DNA of 64,000 nt from Huiozyma naganishii CBS 8797 (lineage: Eukaryota; Ascomycota; Saccharomycetes; Saccharomycetales; Saccharomycetaceae). A program made the position numbers and the translations under genes. Of this stretch, positions 20,302 to 29,264 are shown piece after piece. Position 1 is the stretch's first letter, and the number at the start of each line of letters is the position of its first letter. Under the pieces are notes generated by a model that ran no database searches, was not told where the DNA came from, and saw nothing but the letters and a program-made list of their open reading frames with translations. The stretch spans positions 1,191,604-1,255,603 of the forward strand of contig NC_035922.1 of NCBI RefSeq assembly GCF_000348985.1, given 5' to 3'.

Positions 20302-20986
20302 GTATAGACTGACCTGAATTGTTTTCAATTAGCAGGCAATTGTTTTATTAATATGTAACAAGGTCCAAAACAATGTGAGGATAAATTGGGAACTCCCTTT
20401 GGGAATGGACTCATGACCCGTTACCCTATCTAATACAATAAAACTGTGAACTATTGTAAACCCAACATGTGAGTATACGAACTCGAGACATGCGGATGGC
20501 CCGTTATCCGGAACATATATAAACTCCAAGGTATCTGAACCGACATCTTTCAAGACCGTCTCTAAATTGAGGACCCTACTAACGAAGAAAGTGGGAGACA
20601 AGCACGCACAACTGATATAACTACATACTTTACGTATACGGCGTAAATTCACAATATCAAAGTCCTTACACAGTTTAATTAATCATAACCGATTTTAGCT
20701 CTTACAAATAAATGCATATGATGAGTGATATTTAAGATTATGTAAGTCAACAGAGCTAAAACCCAGTTAATAGCCCCAAAGTAGCTTACGTGGTGTGCAA
20801 TAAACTGGCTCGCCATTGAATACTTAATCAGCGATTTCTTAACAACCAGCAAACCAGGGTGTCAGCTAATCGGCTCTCTCTTCGAAAAAAAAAATGCATA
20901 AATTGAACAGAAAAACAGTTTCATTAATTTTATTCATCTATGATAGAAGCTAAAGATATAAACAGGTATACAGATACACCGAATTA
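20302..20986. other. Intergenic region HOB2 / MRI1 with unexplained minus-strand open frames
   Basis: 685 bp. On the minus strand an ATG-started 45-codon frame (20679-20816, predicted membrane segment NWVLALLTYIILNI) is followed, in another frame, by about 118 open codons without ATG ending at 20329. No homolog is recognised. The rest is A/T-rich MRI1 promoter. Confidence 0.4.
20679..20816 (-). CDS. Possible small membrane protein of 45 residues
   Basis: Starts with the ATG complement at 20814-20816 and encodes one predicted transmembrane helix (NWVLALLTYIILNI) after a short polar N terminus (MASQFIAHHVSYFGA), ending KIGYD. Not recognised. It lies between HOB2 and MRI1, where S. cerevisiae has no gene. 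Directly downstream another frame stays open for about 118 codons, so this could be the front of a frameshifted or spliced gene, or chance. Confidence 0.25.
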   Translation of the reverse strand: MASQFIAHHVSYFGAINWVLALLTYIILNITHHMHLFVRAKIGYD

Positions 20987-22228
20987 ATGTCCTTAGAAGC
21001 AATCAAATTTGATAGATCAAACCCAAAAGACGTCTCCGTCAAGGTTTTGAACCAATTAGTATTACCCTATGCTACAACATACATTCCAATTCATACCATC
21101 AACGATGGATTTGGTGTCATTAGTTCCATGCAAGTGCGGGGTGCACCAGCAATAGCCATAGTTGGAGTGTTATCTATACTGCTAGAAACACAGCTCTTGG
21201 CTAATGAATACTTTGCTGAAACTCAATGCTTTTACGATACCTCTAATTGGAAGGCTATCCAGACAAGGTTAAGTGAAAGGTTGGATTATCTTCTTCTCAG
21301 CAGACCCACTGCTGTAAACTTATCCAACTCCTTGAAAAATGTCTCTGCGCTGCTGATGAGCTCCTCAGAATTAAGTGCCTTTAATTCCCAGTTGTTCACC
21401 TATGCATGTAACCTGATAGACGATGATCTGGCAAACAACACGAAAATGGGGGACAATGGGGCAAGATTTATCCTTGAGTCCCTCGAAAACGAATCATATA
21501 ACGATGATTTTGCTGTGCTAACTATCTGCAATACCGGATCTCTGGCCACTTCTGGTTATGGTACTGCTCTAGGTGTTATCCGTTCTTTGTGGAAAGATTC
21601 TCAAAATAAGAGTCAAAAATCAGTGAAGAAGACGAAGACGCTGTCCAACAGTAAAGCCAAACTCACACACGTTTATCCATTGGAAACTAGACCATACAAC
21701 CAAGGGTCTCGACTAACAGCGTACGAGCTATTGCACGACAATATCCCGGCTACACTGATTACAGACAGTTCTCTTGCCTACAGAATAAAGACGAGCCCAA
21801 TCCCAATCAAGGCGGCTTTTGTTGGCGCGGATAGGATTGTACGTAACGGTGACACAGCCAACAAGATTGGCACGCTACAATTGGCCCTTATTTGCCAACA
21901 CTTTGGCATTAAATTTTTTGTAGTGGCTCCTAAAACTACAATCGATAACAAGACCGAATCTGGAGATGATATTGTTGTAGAAGAGAGAGATCCGAATGAA
22001 TTCCGGTTAACTAGTGGTACTTTGATTTCTTCAGATGGGAAAACTCCAGCTTTGAACGAGAAGGGCGAACCAATTTCTGCTAAAGTTGGGACCGCACCAC
22101 CACAAATCAATGTATGGAATCCTGCCTTTGACATCACTTCTCATGATCTTATTGATGGTATTGTTACTGAACAAGGTGTATTTACTAAAAATATCGAAGG
22201 GGGTTTTGACTTGGAGAAACTATTCTAG
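20987..22228 (+). CDS. MRI1: Methylthioribose-1-phosphate isomerase
   Basis: 413 residues (411 in S. cerevisiae). Converts 5-methylthioribose-1-phosphate to methylthioribulose-1-phosphate in the methionine salvage pathway; the fold is shared with eIF2B alpha/beta/delta. The catalytic cysteine is C181 in TICNTGSLATSGYGTAL and the catalytic aspartate D282 in VGADRIVRNGDTANKIGT. The N-terminal MQVRGAPAIAI substrate-binding loop is present at residues 48-58. Follows HOB2 and precedes CLB2 as in S. cerevisiae. Confidence 0.97.
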   Translation: MSLEAIKFDRSNPKDVSVKVLNQLVLPYATTYIPIHTINDGFGVISSMQVRGAPAIAIVGVLSILLETQLLANEYFAETQCFYDTSNWKAIQTRLSERLDYLLLSRPTAVNLSNSLKNVSALLMSSSELSAFNSQLFTYACNLIDDDLANNTKMGDNGARFILESLENESYNDDFAVLTICNTGSLATSGYGTALGVIRSLWKDSQNKSQKSVKKTKTLSNSKAKLTHVYPLETRPYNQGSRLTAYELLHDNIPATLITDSSLAYRIKTSPIPIKAAFVGADRIVRNGDTANKIGTLQLALICQHFGIKFFVVAPKTTIDNKTESGDDIVVEERDPNEFRLTSGTLISSDGKTPALNEKGEPISAKVGTAPPQINVWNPAFDITSHDLIDGIVTEQGVFTKNIEGGFDLEKLF

Positions 22229-23829
22229 ACGGTGGGACTACTCTATGAGATTGGGTCATTGTGGTCATTTGGAAAAGCACTTGTATAAGGCCATATCTTA
22301 CTAGGCAAAATGTCTTACTCAGTCCCTTCAACTTTGAACTTCAAATCTTGAAAATAGTGTTCCCTGATACAGAAGGATTGGCACCCTTTAGGAACCCCGA
22401 CCTAAAAGTAGGTCATATGCTTTTATACCTTGGAAGATTCATATTATGAAATTATCAGAACTGAACCAATATCTTAAATATGTGTTTACTTGATGTAGAT
22501 AAACAAAAGCACAGCATTTATCATGTTTCACAACCCTCATTTTCTATAATCCTGGACTGTGAATGAAATTCCCAATAACTTTGCGACTCCTTTACAACCG
22601 CCCGCATTACCGAACAATTTTCGAGAATAACAAAAGGTGACGCGACTTAACCCTGGTGTTTAACTTTTCATTTAGGGTCCACCCCACTCGATCGCTGTAA
22701 CGGATATGATTGGGAATTGGATCAAACACTCCCGTTCGAAAAAGCAACCCCTTATTTAGGTTTTGTGCACTCAGCACGGAGCCGAATCCCTCACGCCCAT
22801 ACAAGTTAAAGACGATAATACAGTGAGCGTTGTTGCAGTTGATACTGGGCAGAGAGTAGTCTTTTATCTGATACCTTTCCTAGCTGAGCTACTCTTACTT
22901 CGTTTGGACACGTTTCCTCGTGTTGCAGATCAGCTTTATCCTGTTTGAGAAAAGTGTAAACACTCGTAGTGAACAAAAGTATGCGTTTCCGTTTTCGGCG
23001 ATTTTTTTTCGATGCAGAACTTTTTATGGTGGACCGAATAGGCGCTGTACTAAATAGGAAATTTGTAAATAGTAAACGTTGTACTGTAAAGAGAAAATGA
23101 CGAAAAGAGGAAGTGTATCACAGGTGGGACCTTGTTATGGGGTGACCTGTTATGGGAAAAGCGAAACAAACGTATTTGGTGATTTTCTCCTCCTCTAGAT
23201 CATTCTCTCTTCTTTTTTTTTTTGGTTGCAACACCAGTAGGATCTAACCACCAGGCATTTTTTGGTCGACTTTAAGCCTTTGTAACAGAGTTTTTTCCCA
23301 TCGTTTGGGCTTTCCTTACTGACCATATCCCAATTTCCGCATACCAAAACAAAGAGGTAACATTTTCAAAATCTTCACCCTCTCTCCTTTCTAAAATTTG
23401 AAACTGATCAAAAAGCTACAGCGTTTTTAGTTTATATACCACAAGCTTTCTAGCCAAAATATTTGTTTCAGATACTTTTTTCGCCTGGTCCCCAGCATAG
23501 CCAAGATTTCGAGACCGAAAGCAAGACCTTATTTATAGTTCCAAAAGATCTTCACCTCCATACACACTGGCAAACTTTATTTGCTCCCTCATACCCTTCG
23601 ACCTTCTTCATTTTTTCTCTCTCTCGCAGAAATTTTCTCGATCTCAGCTGTAATATTTCACCATACTACATTCGTTTCCTTTTTGCATCACAAAACTAAG
23701 GTTTGAATCAACATATATTCTCTCACTCTGCACCAACACTTCACCTCCATCTCTGTCTTCTAACCAGATAGCATCAGTTTGTCCAGGTCCATTAAAGTAT
23801 AATTCCAATTACTTTCTTTTGGCCATAAC
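22229..23829. other. Long intergenic region MRI1 / CLB2
   Basis: 1.6 kb, mostly CLB2 regulatory sequence and leader. An Mcm1/forkhead-like cluster lies at 23048-23078. The 400 bp before the ATG are C/T-rich, as in long yeast leaders. Short open frames occur but none looks coding. Confidence 0.55.
23048..23078 (+). promoter_or_regulatory. Mcm1 + forkhead (SFF) type element upstream of CLB2
   Basis: TACTAAATAGGAAA (Mcm1-like A/T core bounded by C and GG) is followed within a few bases by GTAAATA (23065-23071), a match to the forkhead word RTAAAYA, and by GTAAACG (23072-23078). It lies about 750-780 bp upstream of the ATG. In S. cerevisiae a similar Mcm1-Fkh2 unit drives G2/M expression of CLB2. 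Confidence 0.5.
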
Positions 23830-25176
23830 ATGTCCTCAAACGAGCGCAATACAGGTGATAACATAAATAATGCTTCGAATAAACTGTCAAGCAACGTCCA
23901 AAGACTGGCTTTGAATAATGTGACAAATACGACACTCTCTCATGAAAACAGCATCCAACATCTGAAAGGAACGAAACCGGATCAGTCGAAACTTTCCTCA
24001 CAAAATCTTCCTCAAAAGGAGGATGTTCTAAGAGAAACGGTTCGGACGCAACCTTCTTTCAGCGATAATAAGGAAAACTGCGACCCTTACACAAAGTCGA
24101 CAGGTAATTCGAACCCCAGTATAAGTGAAATGACCCAATGCAATACTCAGGTCGAAAATGTTCAAACTATTGCAAGTACCCAATCGAATAATATTAGTCA
24201 CAGCAACACAGCTGTTGAAGAAAAACTGATTGACACAACCAAAAAGAGACCCATATCAACTGTCGTAGAACAAGAAGAACCTAAAAAATTCAAAGTTTGT
24301 GACGAGAATGGCGAAGAGGAATACATTTGGGAGGATCTTGATGCTGAAGATGTCAATGATCCCTTCATGGTCAGTGAATACGTGAATGATATTTTTGAAT
24401 ATCTACATCGTCTAGAAATTATAACATTGCCCAAGAAAGATGATCTATACAAACACAGAAACATAAGACAGAATAGGGATATTTTGGTAAACTGGTTGGT
24501 GAAGATCCACAACAAGTTTGGACTTCTACCAGAAACACTCTACCTAGCGATCAATATCATGGATCGTTTTCTATGCCGGGAATTGGTACAACTTGATAAA
24601 CTTCAGTTGGTAGGCACTTCATGCCTCTTTATTGCATCTAAATATGAAGAAGTCTACTCCCCAAGCATAAAGCACTTTGCCTCAGAAACAGATGGCGCTT
24701 GCACAGAAGAAGAAATCAAGGAGGGAGAGAAATTCATTTTGAAAACGTTAGAGATGAATCTTAACTACCCCAATCCAATGAACTTTTTAAGAAGAATATC
24801 CAAGGCAGATGACTACGATATACAGTCCCGAACGCTCGCCAAATTCTTGTTGGAGATTTCATTGGTAGATTTCAGGTTTATTGGCATGCTACCTTCACTC
24901 TGCGCAGCCGCAGCAATGTTTTTATCCAGGAAGATGTTAGGAAAAGGAAAATGGGATGGTAATTTGATTCATTATTGTGGGGGCTACACCAAGACACAAC
25001 TAGCACCAGTGTGTGACATGATTATGGACTATCTAACTAGTCCAATTGTCCACGACGAATTCCATAGAAAATACCAATCAAGAAGGTTTATGAAGGCATC
25101 TGTGATATCTGTTCAGTGGGCATTAAAGGTGAGAAAAAATGGTTACGATATTATGACGTTACATGAAACCAATTGA
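23830..25176 (+). CDS. CLB2: Mitotic B-type cyclin Clb2
   Basis: 448 residues (491 in S. cerevisiae Clb2). Activates Cdc28 for mitosis. The N-terminal degradation signals are visible: a destruction box RLALNNVTN at residue 25 and a KEN box at 81-83 in SDNKENCDP, both APC/C targets. The cyclin box spans roughly residues 195-430 with LVNWLVKIHNKFGLLPETLY and MDRFLCRELVQLDKLQLVGT, followed by the C-terminal cyclin fold. Assigned to the Clb1/Clb2 pair; the name follows its position beside CLB5 (YPR119W-YPR120C). The shorter N terminus is the main difference from S. cerevisiae. Confidence 0.95.
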   Translation: MSSNERNTGDNINNASNKLSSNVQRLALNNVTNTTLSHENSIQHLKGTKPDQSKLSSQNLPQKEDVLRETVRTQPSFSDNKENCDPYTKSTGNSNPSISEMTQCNTQVENVQTIASTQSNNISHSNTAVEEKLIDTTKKRPISTVVEQEEPKKFKVCDENGEEEYIWEDLDAEDVNDPFMVSEYVNDIFEYLHRLEIITLPKKDDLYKHRNIRQNRDILVNWLVKIHNKFGLLPETLYLAINIMDRFLCRELVQLDKLQLVGTSCLFIASKYEEVYSPSIKHFASETDGACTEEEIKEGEKFILKTLEMNLNYPNPMNFLRRISKADDYDIQSRTLAKFLLEISLVDFRFIGMLPSLCAAAAMFLSRKMLGKGKWDGNLIHYCGGYTKTQLAPVCDMIMDYLTSPIVHDEFHRKYQSRRFMKASVISVQWALKVRKNGYDIMTLHETN

Positions 25177-25734
25177 AATCACCTTCAACCTATGATACCC
25201 TGTCCAAATCTTCATTCTGTACACTACTAATGTCACTTTCAAAAAAAATGAAAAACAAATAGTGGATAATGATCCCAGAAAACTTCTGTTTCCTTAACCA
25301 AATTGGAGCGCTTCCAACTTATAACTTCAGAATACAAATAATTTCGCTCACACGGTTGCCCACAATCTTGTTTGAGTAATGCATCATCATCTTAATCATG
25401 ACTAACTCCATTTTCTGGTCCCACTCTTCTAGAAAAAATAAATGGCTAAACCATATAATAATTACGTATATTTACATCCGCATATATATACACTTTTACT
25501 TCTGATCTAATGACATCGTTACTGGTAATAAAGACTTTCTGTAACAATAGGGAGAGGTTATTAGAGTATGTAGAATTTTGAAATATGAGATTCGTATAAG
25601 ATTAGATGCAAAAATATAGATTTTAAAGAGAGTGATACAAGTGCAATAGGTACAAGATACACACTGGTCATTTTTCTTGAAGGATATCCACAAAAACGGA
25701 TTAAGTTTGAGAAGGTGTTTGAATGGAGTGAATA
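25177..25734. other. 3' intergenic region between convergent CLB2 and CLB5
   Basis: 558 bp between two stop codons. A/T-rich, with TATATA-type tracts near 25440-25500 that suit 3' end formation. No gene or RNA recognised. Confidence 0.5.
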
Positions 25735-27030
25735 TTACAACGTAAATAATCCTTCAAAATTACATGCCAGTTGGTGTTTACACCACGTACATGTATCGTT
25801 GAATATGCTACCGTATTTTGATTGATCCGCCGATTTAGTTAGCAGCGAATTCAGCACTGTGGAGGGATTGGCAAGCTCCTGTATTAGTTCTTTGCACAAT
25901 TTTTGAAATTCTGGATCATGTAGAGGGTCGATACCACCACTGTAATGTTTTAAAGATTTGTTCCATAATTCTTTATCCTTGTGGGTAACTTGCCTCGCAA
26001 TGTACATAGACATAGCAGCCACGAGAGAAGGTTTGGTGGTTATAAACTTTGGTGAACAAATAGCATGTTCCAATAGGAGTTTACCAACGTTTCTAGTGTC
26101 TGTATCGTAGTTATCAGCTTTTGATATCCTTCGTAGAAAATTCAAAGGATTTGGCCAGCCCAGGTCAAATTTCAATGAAGTTAGCATGAATAGTTCAGCT
26201 TTCTTTATGCTAGTATTTGTTGCTGCACCAGCTGTGATGTATGCATACTCTGATAGTTTGGGTAGATGTACTTCTTCAAATTTTGCAGCCATAAAGAGAG
26301 CAGAGACCGCCACTAGTTGTAGTTTGTCGGTAGCGACCCGGTTACCAGCAAAGAACCTATCCATGATATTTATTGCCAAATACAGCGTTTCTGGAAAGCA
26401 TTGAAATTTCTCATGAACTTCCACGAGCCAATCTATCAGTATCGCTCGCACTGAAGGTCTATAATATATCTGACTTTGATGTTTAACCAAATAGTTATGC
26501 GAGGGTAGGGTCTCCAACTCCCTTTTGTATAAATGCTCGAAGATATCGTTTGCATACTCCGGTACCAAGAACACATCGCCTTCTTCCAAGCGATCTAGAT
26601 CTTCCCATGTATTGAACGTCGTATCGTCGGCGAGAGCGTCGCTTCCATTTTTAGTGAGGGTCTGTTCGGTGCCTTTTACCCCTGGTGCCGCCGACTCAAA
26701 GTCGTTAAAGATACGCCTCTTCTTTTGGACGTTCGAATATATCGCTGCACTTGGTTCTCTGGTAGTCGGTCTCTGTTCTGAAACAATATTTAAAGCTCTT
26801 TTCCTGTCCTTCGCCGCAGTAGGGTTTACAGAATTCGCGTCTCTTTCTGACAGGGCACCCCGATTACTCTTCACGGCTGGACCGAGACCTCTTTTCTTCT
26901 CACCAATTAAACTGGAAACCTCGTTCTCCTCGTTGGGGAACTGCTTGCCAGTTGCATGGTTTCCCTTTGTTACAATGGTACTTTCTCCAGAGTCGCTTCT
27001 TCTCTGCGTTTGTGGTGATTCCGAGTCCAT
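25735..27030 (-). CDS. CLB5: S-phase B-type cyclin Clb5
   Basis: 431 residues (435 in S. cerevisiae). Activates Cdc28 for replication origin firing. N-terminal half is low-complexity with a destruction-box-like RALNIVSEQ at residue 78. The cyclin box has ILIDWLVEVHEKFQCFPETLY and NIMDRFFAGNRVATDKLQLV, and the second cyclin fold follows. Identified as Clb5/Clb6 by sequence type and by the convergent pairing with CLB2. The promoter carries MluI-box-like words. Confidence 0.95.
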   Translation of the reverse strand: MDSESPQTQRRSDSGESTIVTKGNHATGKQFPNEENEVSSLIGEKKRGLGPAVKSNRGALSERDANSVNPTAAKDRKRALNIVSEQRPTTREPSAAIYSNVQKKRRIFNDFESAAPGVKGTEQTLTKNGSDALADDTTFNTWEDLDRLEEGDVFLVPEYANDIFEHLYKRELETLPSHNYLVKHQSQIYYRPSVRAILIDWLVEVHEKFQCFPETLYLAINIMDRFFAGNRVATDKLQLVAVSALFMAAKFEEVHLPKLSEYAYITAGAATNTSIKKAELFMLTSLKFDLGWPNPLNFLRRISKADNYDTDTRNVGKLLLEHAICSPKFITTKPSLVAAMSMYIARQVTHKDKELWNKSLKHYSGGIDPLHDPEFQKLCKELIQELANPSTVLNSLLTKSADQSKYGSIFNDTCTWCKHQLACNFEGLFTL

Positions 27031-27459
27031 TGTTCAGGTGAGTAGTCTGTGCCAATGGGGTAGTCGATAGTGCACAATTTGGACACCAGGACAAAAGCAG
27101 AAAGTACGAATATTATATAAGCAGTTCAGGATTCGAAATAATCAGTGAGCGCGATACGAAATCTTGAGGGTCCCAAAACAGTTTTTATTCGTGTGTGAAC
27201 AATTTGGTGTTTGGCACATCGCAAAATCGCGTCACAAAAAGGGAACTCGATTTTTACGCGTCCCGTTTGTTTACATGTCACGTGCCAGTGAAATATTTTT
27301 TTTTCGCGATTTACGAAAAAAAATTTTTTGGGAAAATTATTTACATATAAATAAAGTGCGGCGGTTCGACTCTCGGGTGCGGCCGAACAAGCAGCTGTGG
27401 GATAGCAGGAGGATACCATGGACAACTGGAGGCTAGGGAGGGACTTCCGGAAAGCACTC
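27031..27459. other. Intergenic region CLB5 promoter / YLH47 3' end
   Basis: 429 bp between two minus-strand genes. Holds the G1/S elements, poly(T)/poly(A) tracts around 27295-27335 and a CGGCCGAA word near 27382. No further gene seen. Confidence 0.5.
27256..27308 (-). promoter_or_regulatory. MCB/SCB-type G1/S elements upstream of CLB5
   Basis: A perfect MluI cell-cycle box ACGCGT lies at 27256-27261, about 226 bp upstream of the CLB5 ATG. An SCB-like CGCGAAA (TTTCGCG at 27302-27308) follows. MBF controls CLB5 in S. cerevisiae through such sites. A CACGTG word also lies between them. Confidence 0.65.
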
Positions 27460-28824
27460 TTATTGTTGCTTGCCCTTTTGTGCAGATTTCGCAGCGGCCT
27501 CTGATGCACGCTCGTTCTGTTTGTCCAGTTCGTCCAGCGACAACTGGTCCTTGACCCTCACCTTCGCAGACTCCTCTTGCTCCTCTTCCTCCTTCATGAT
27601 CTCTTCTTGCTCTTTGAATTGTTCGAGTTTTTGCTTTGGGGAGGCATCCTTCTCCTTAACAACGTTCACTTTAACTTCGTGGTACAATTCGTCTGGAAGT
27701 GCGGAGAGAACATCGGTCAGCGAATCATAAAGCGATTTCTTCGAAGTTACAGCTCCGTAGTTGTAAGAGGTCGCCATGATTAGAAGGGTGGATGGAATTT
27801 TGTCCTTCAACCTCATTTGTAGCCAGATTCTTAGGTTCTCCTTCAGCGCGGCGTCGGAAGTGTCCTTTATACGGATACCCCTCGAGGCACATGCACTGCG
27901 CAGTTCGCTGGAGTCTAGCTGTTCTGCATCTTCGTAGTAAATCGATATATCGTCCTTCTTCAGCTCCAACATTCTGTACCTGATACGATAACGAAGCATG
28001 ACATCTGTACCGAAGGATTGAATGTTCATATATTTGGCAAGAGCCACCAAGTATGGCCTCGTTAAGTTGTCCAGGATAGTGTCGTCCGTGTACAACCGGG
28101 CTACCTCGATCAGCTGTTTCCGGGAACCGGGTTCCCCAGTCTCTTTGACATGCTTATAGAAATCGTTGAATAGTCTTTTCTGCTCATCGGTGATATTACC
28201 AGGCTTAAAATGCGACTTCCGCTCCTTCATAATACCAACAACAACTTCTCTGGTCTTTCTCAAGTTCTCCAGTTTAGACTCTTTATCCTTCTTCGATTCG
28301 TAGGTGGAAGGAAGCAGGTTGGGGAACAATTTCAATGCAACAGGCAGTAGCAGTTCAGCAAAGGGGACCAAGATAAACGCAGCAAACGGGACTAATCTAA
28401 TCACATCGGATGTGGTCCTCTTAAGCTGCAACATTTCTCTACGTGTTAGACTGTGGCCTGCAAGCATCTTGATCAACAATCTAAACGACGTCTTCACCTC
28501 AAATCCTAGCAGTTTTGTACCATCCCAGTAATGAGCAGCAACTTTCTTTATTTTGGCCATCAACGGAACTTTGGCAGCAGTGGGTTTGGGATTCGCAATA
28601 GGAGTGGCAACGTTGTCAGGTTTACTCCCGGAGACCTTCTTCCTATCGTCGGTTGTTTTTGAAGGCGGGCTTGTTGAGTTGAATCGATATTGAAACAGCA
28701 ATGCACTATACTGGCTCTTTGGCGGCAGCGCAGCAAACCGAGTAAGTCTCAAAACGTGCCGGTGTGCTCCTCTGCGAACAAGTGCCTGCCTAGCGATCAC
28801 AGTGGAAGATATATTACCTAGCAT
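27460..28824 (-). CDS. YLH47: LETM1-family mitochondrial inner-membrane protein (Ylh47)
   Basis: 454 residues from the ATG complement at 28822-28824, exactly the length of S. cerevisiae Ylh47; the frame extends 18 codons further up. Basic, Ser/Arg-rich N terminus fits a mitochondrial presequence. One membrane helix (LVPFAAFILVPFAELLLP), then the LETM1 ribosome-binding-like domain (LKRTTSDVIRLVPF to YRMLELKKDD) and a C-terminal coiled coil rich in Glu/Lys. The family supports K+/H+ exchange and links ribosomes to the inner membrane. The paralog Mdm38 is longer; length and neighbours (AXL1, CTR1, CLB5) favour YLH47 (YPR125W). Confidence 0.85.
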   Translation of the reverse strand: MLGNISSTVIARQALVRRGAHRHVLRLTRFAALPPKSQYSALLFQYRFNSTSPPSKTTDDRKKVSGSKPDNVATPIANPKPTAAKVPLMAKIKKVAAHYWDGTKLLGFEVKTSFRLLIKMLAGHSLTRREMLQLKRTTSDVIRLVPFAAFILVPFAELLLPVALKLFPNLLPSTYESKKDKESKLENLRKTREVVVGIMKERKSHFKPGNITDEQKRLFNDFYKHVKETGEPGSRKQLIEVARLYTDDTILDNLTRPYLVALAKYMNIQSFGTDVMLRYRIRYRMLELKKDDISIYYEDAEQLDSSELRSACASRGIRIKDTSDAALKENLRIWLQMRLKDKIPSTLLIMATSYNYGAVTSKKSLYDSLTDVLSALPDELYHEVKVNVVKEKDASPKQKLEQFKEQEEIMKEEEEQEESAKVRVKDQLSLDELDKQNERASEAAAKSAQKGKQQ

Positions 28825-29264
28825 ACTAGACTTGTTTAAAGTGTCATATACCTTTTGAAGGAAGCAAACGTAACTCACGAAACAGGCAATTAATGTATCT
28901 TCCCGGGTATGAAGTGAAGATATGGAAAGACTCTCTCCATGAGTATCTGGAGGTGATGCTCATGCAGATATTGTTTTCTTTTTCACTTCTTCGAAAATTT
29001 CCGTGAATCATCGAAACTGTGGAATACTCATAGAAGAAAAGATACAGAGGGAGAGAGAGGGACGATCGTTATTTAGCGACCCTTTCGTTCGTACTGCCCC
29101 CTCCCTCTCTCAAAAGAAGTGATGATTCCAGGAATTGGGATTGGGCCGTGAAAAGGAGTCTAACAGAACAGATTAATACATTTACATTACATAACTTTTC
29201 ATATTTACTCTTCGAATGAGAGAGGGAAAAACCATAAACTACAAGACCGCGGTACTGTCTGTCC
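28825..29264. other. Intergenic region YLH47 promoter / SPT6 3' end
   Basis: 440 bp between two minus-strand genes. A purine tract (29045-29062, GAGGGAGAGAG type) faces a pyrimidine tract (29096-29112, CCCTCCCTCTCTC type) about 40 bp away; the two could pair. No gene recognised. Confidence 0.45.
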
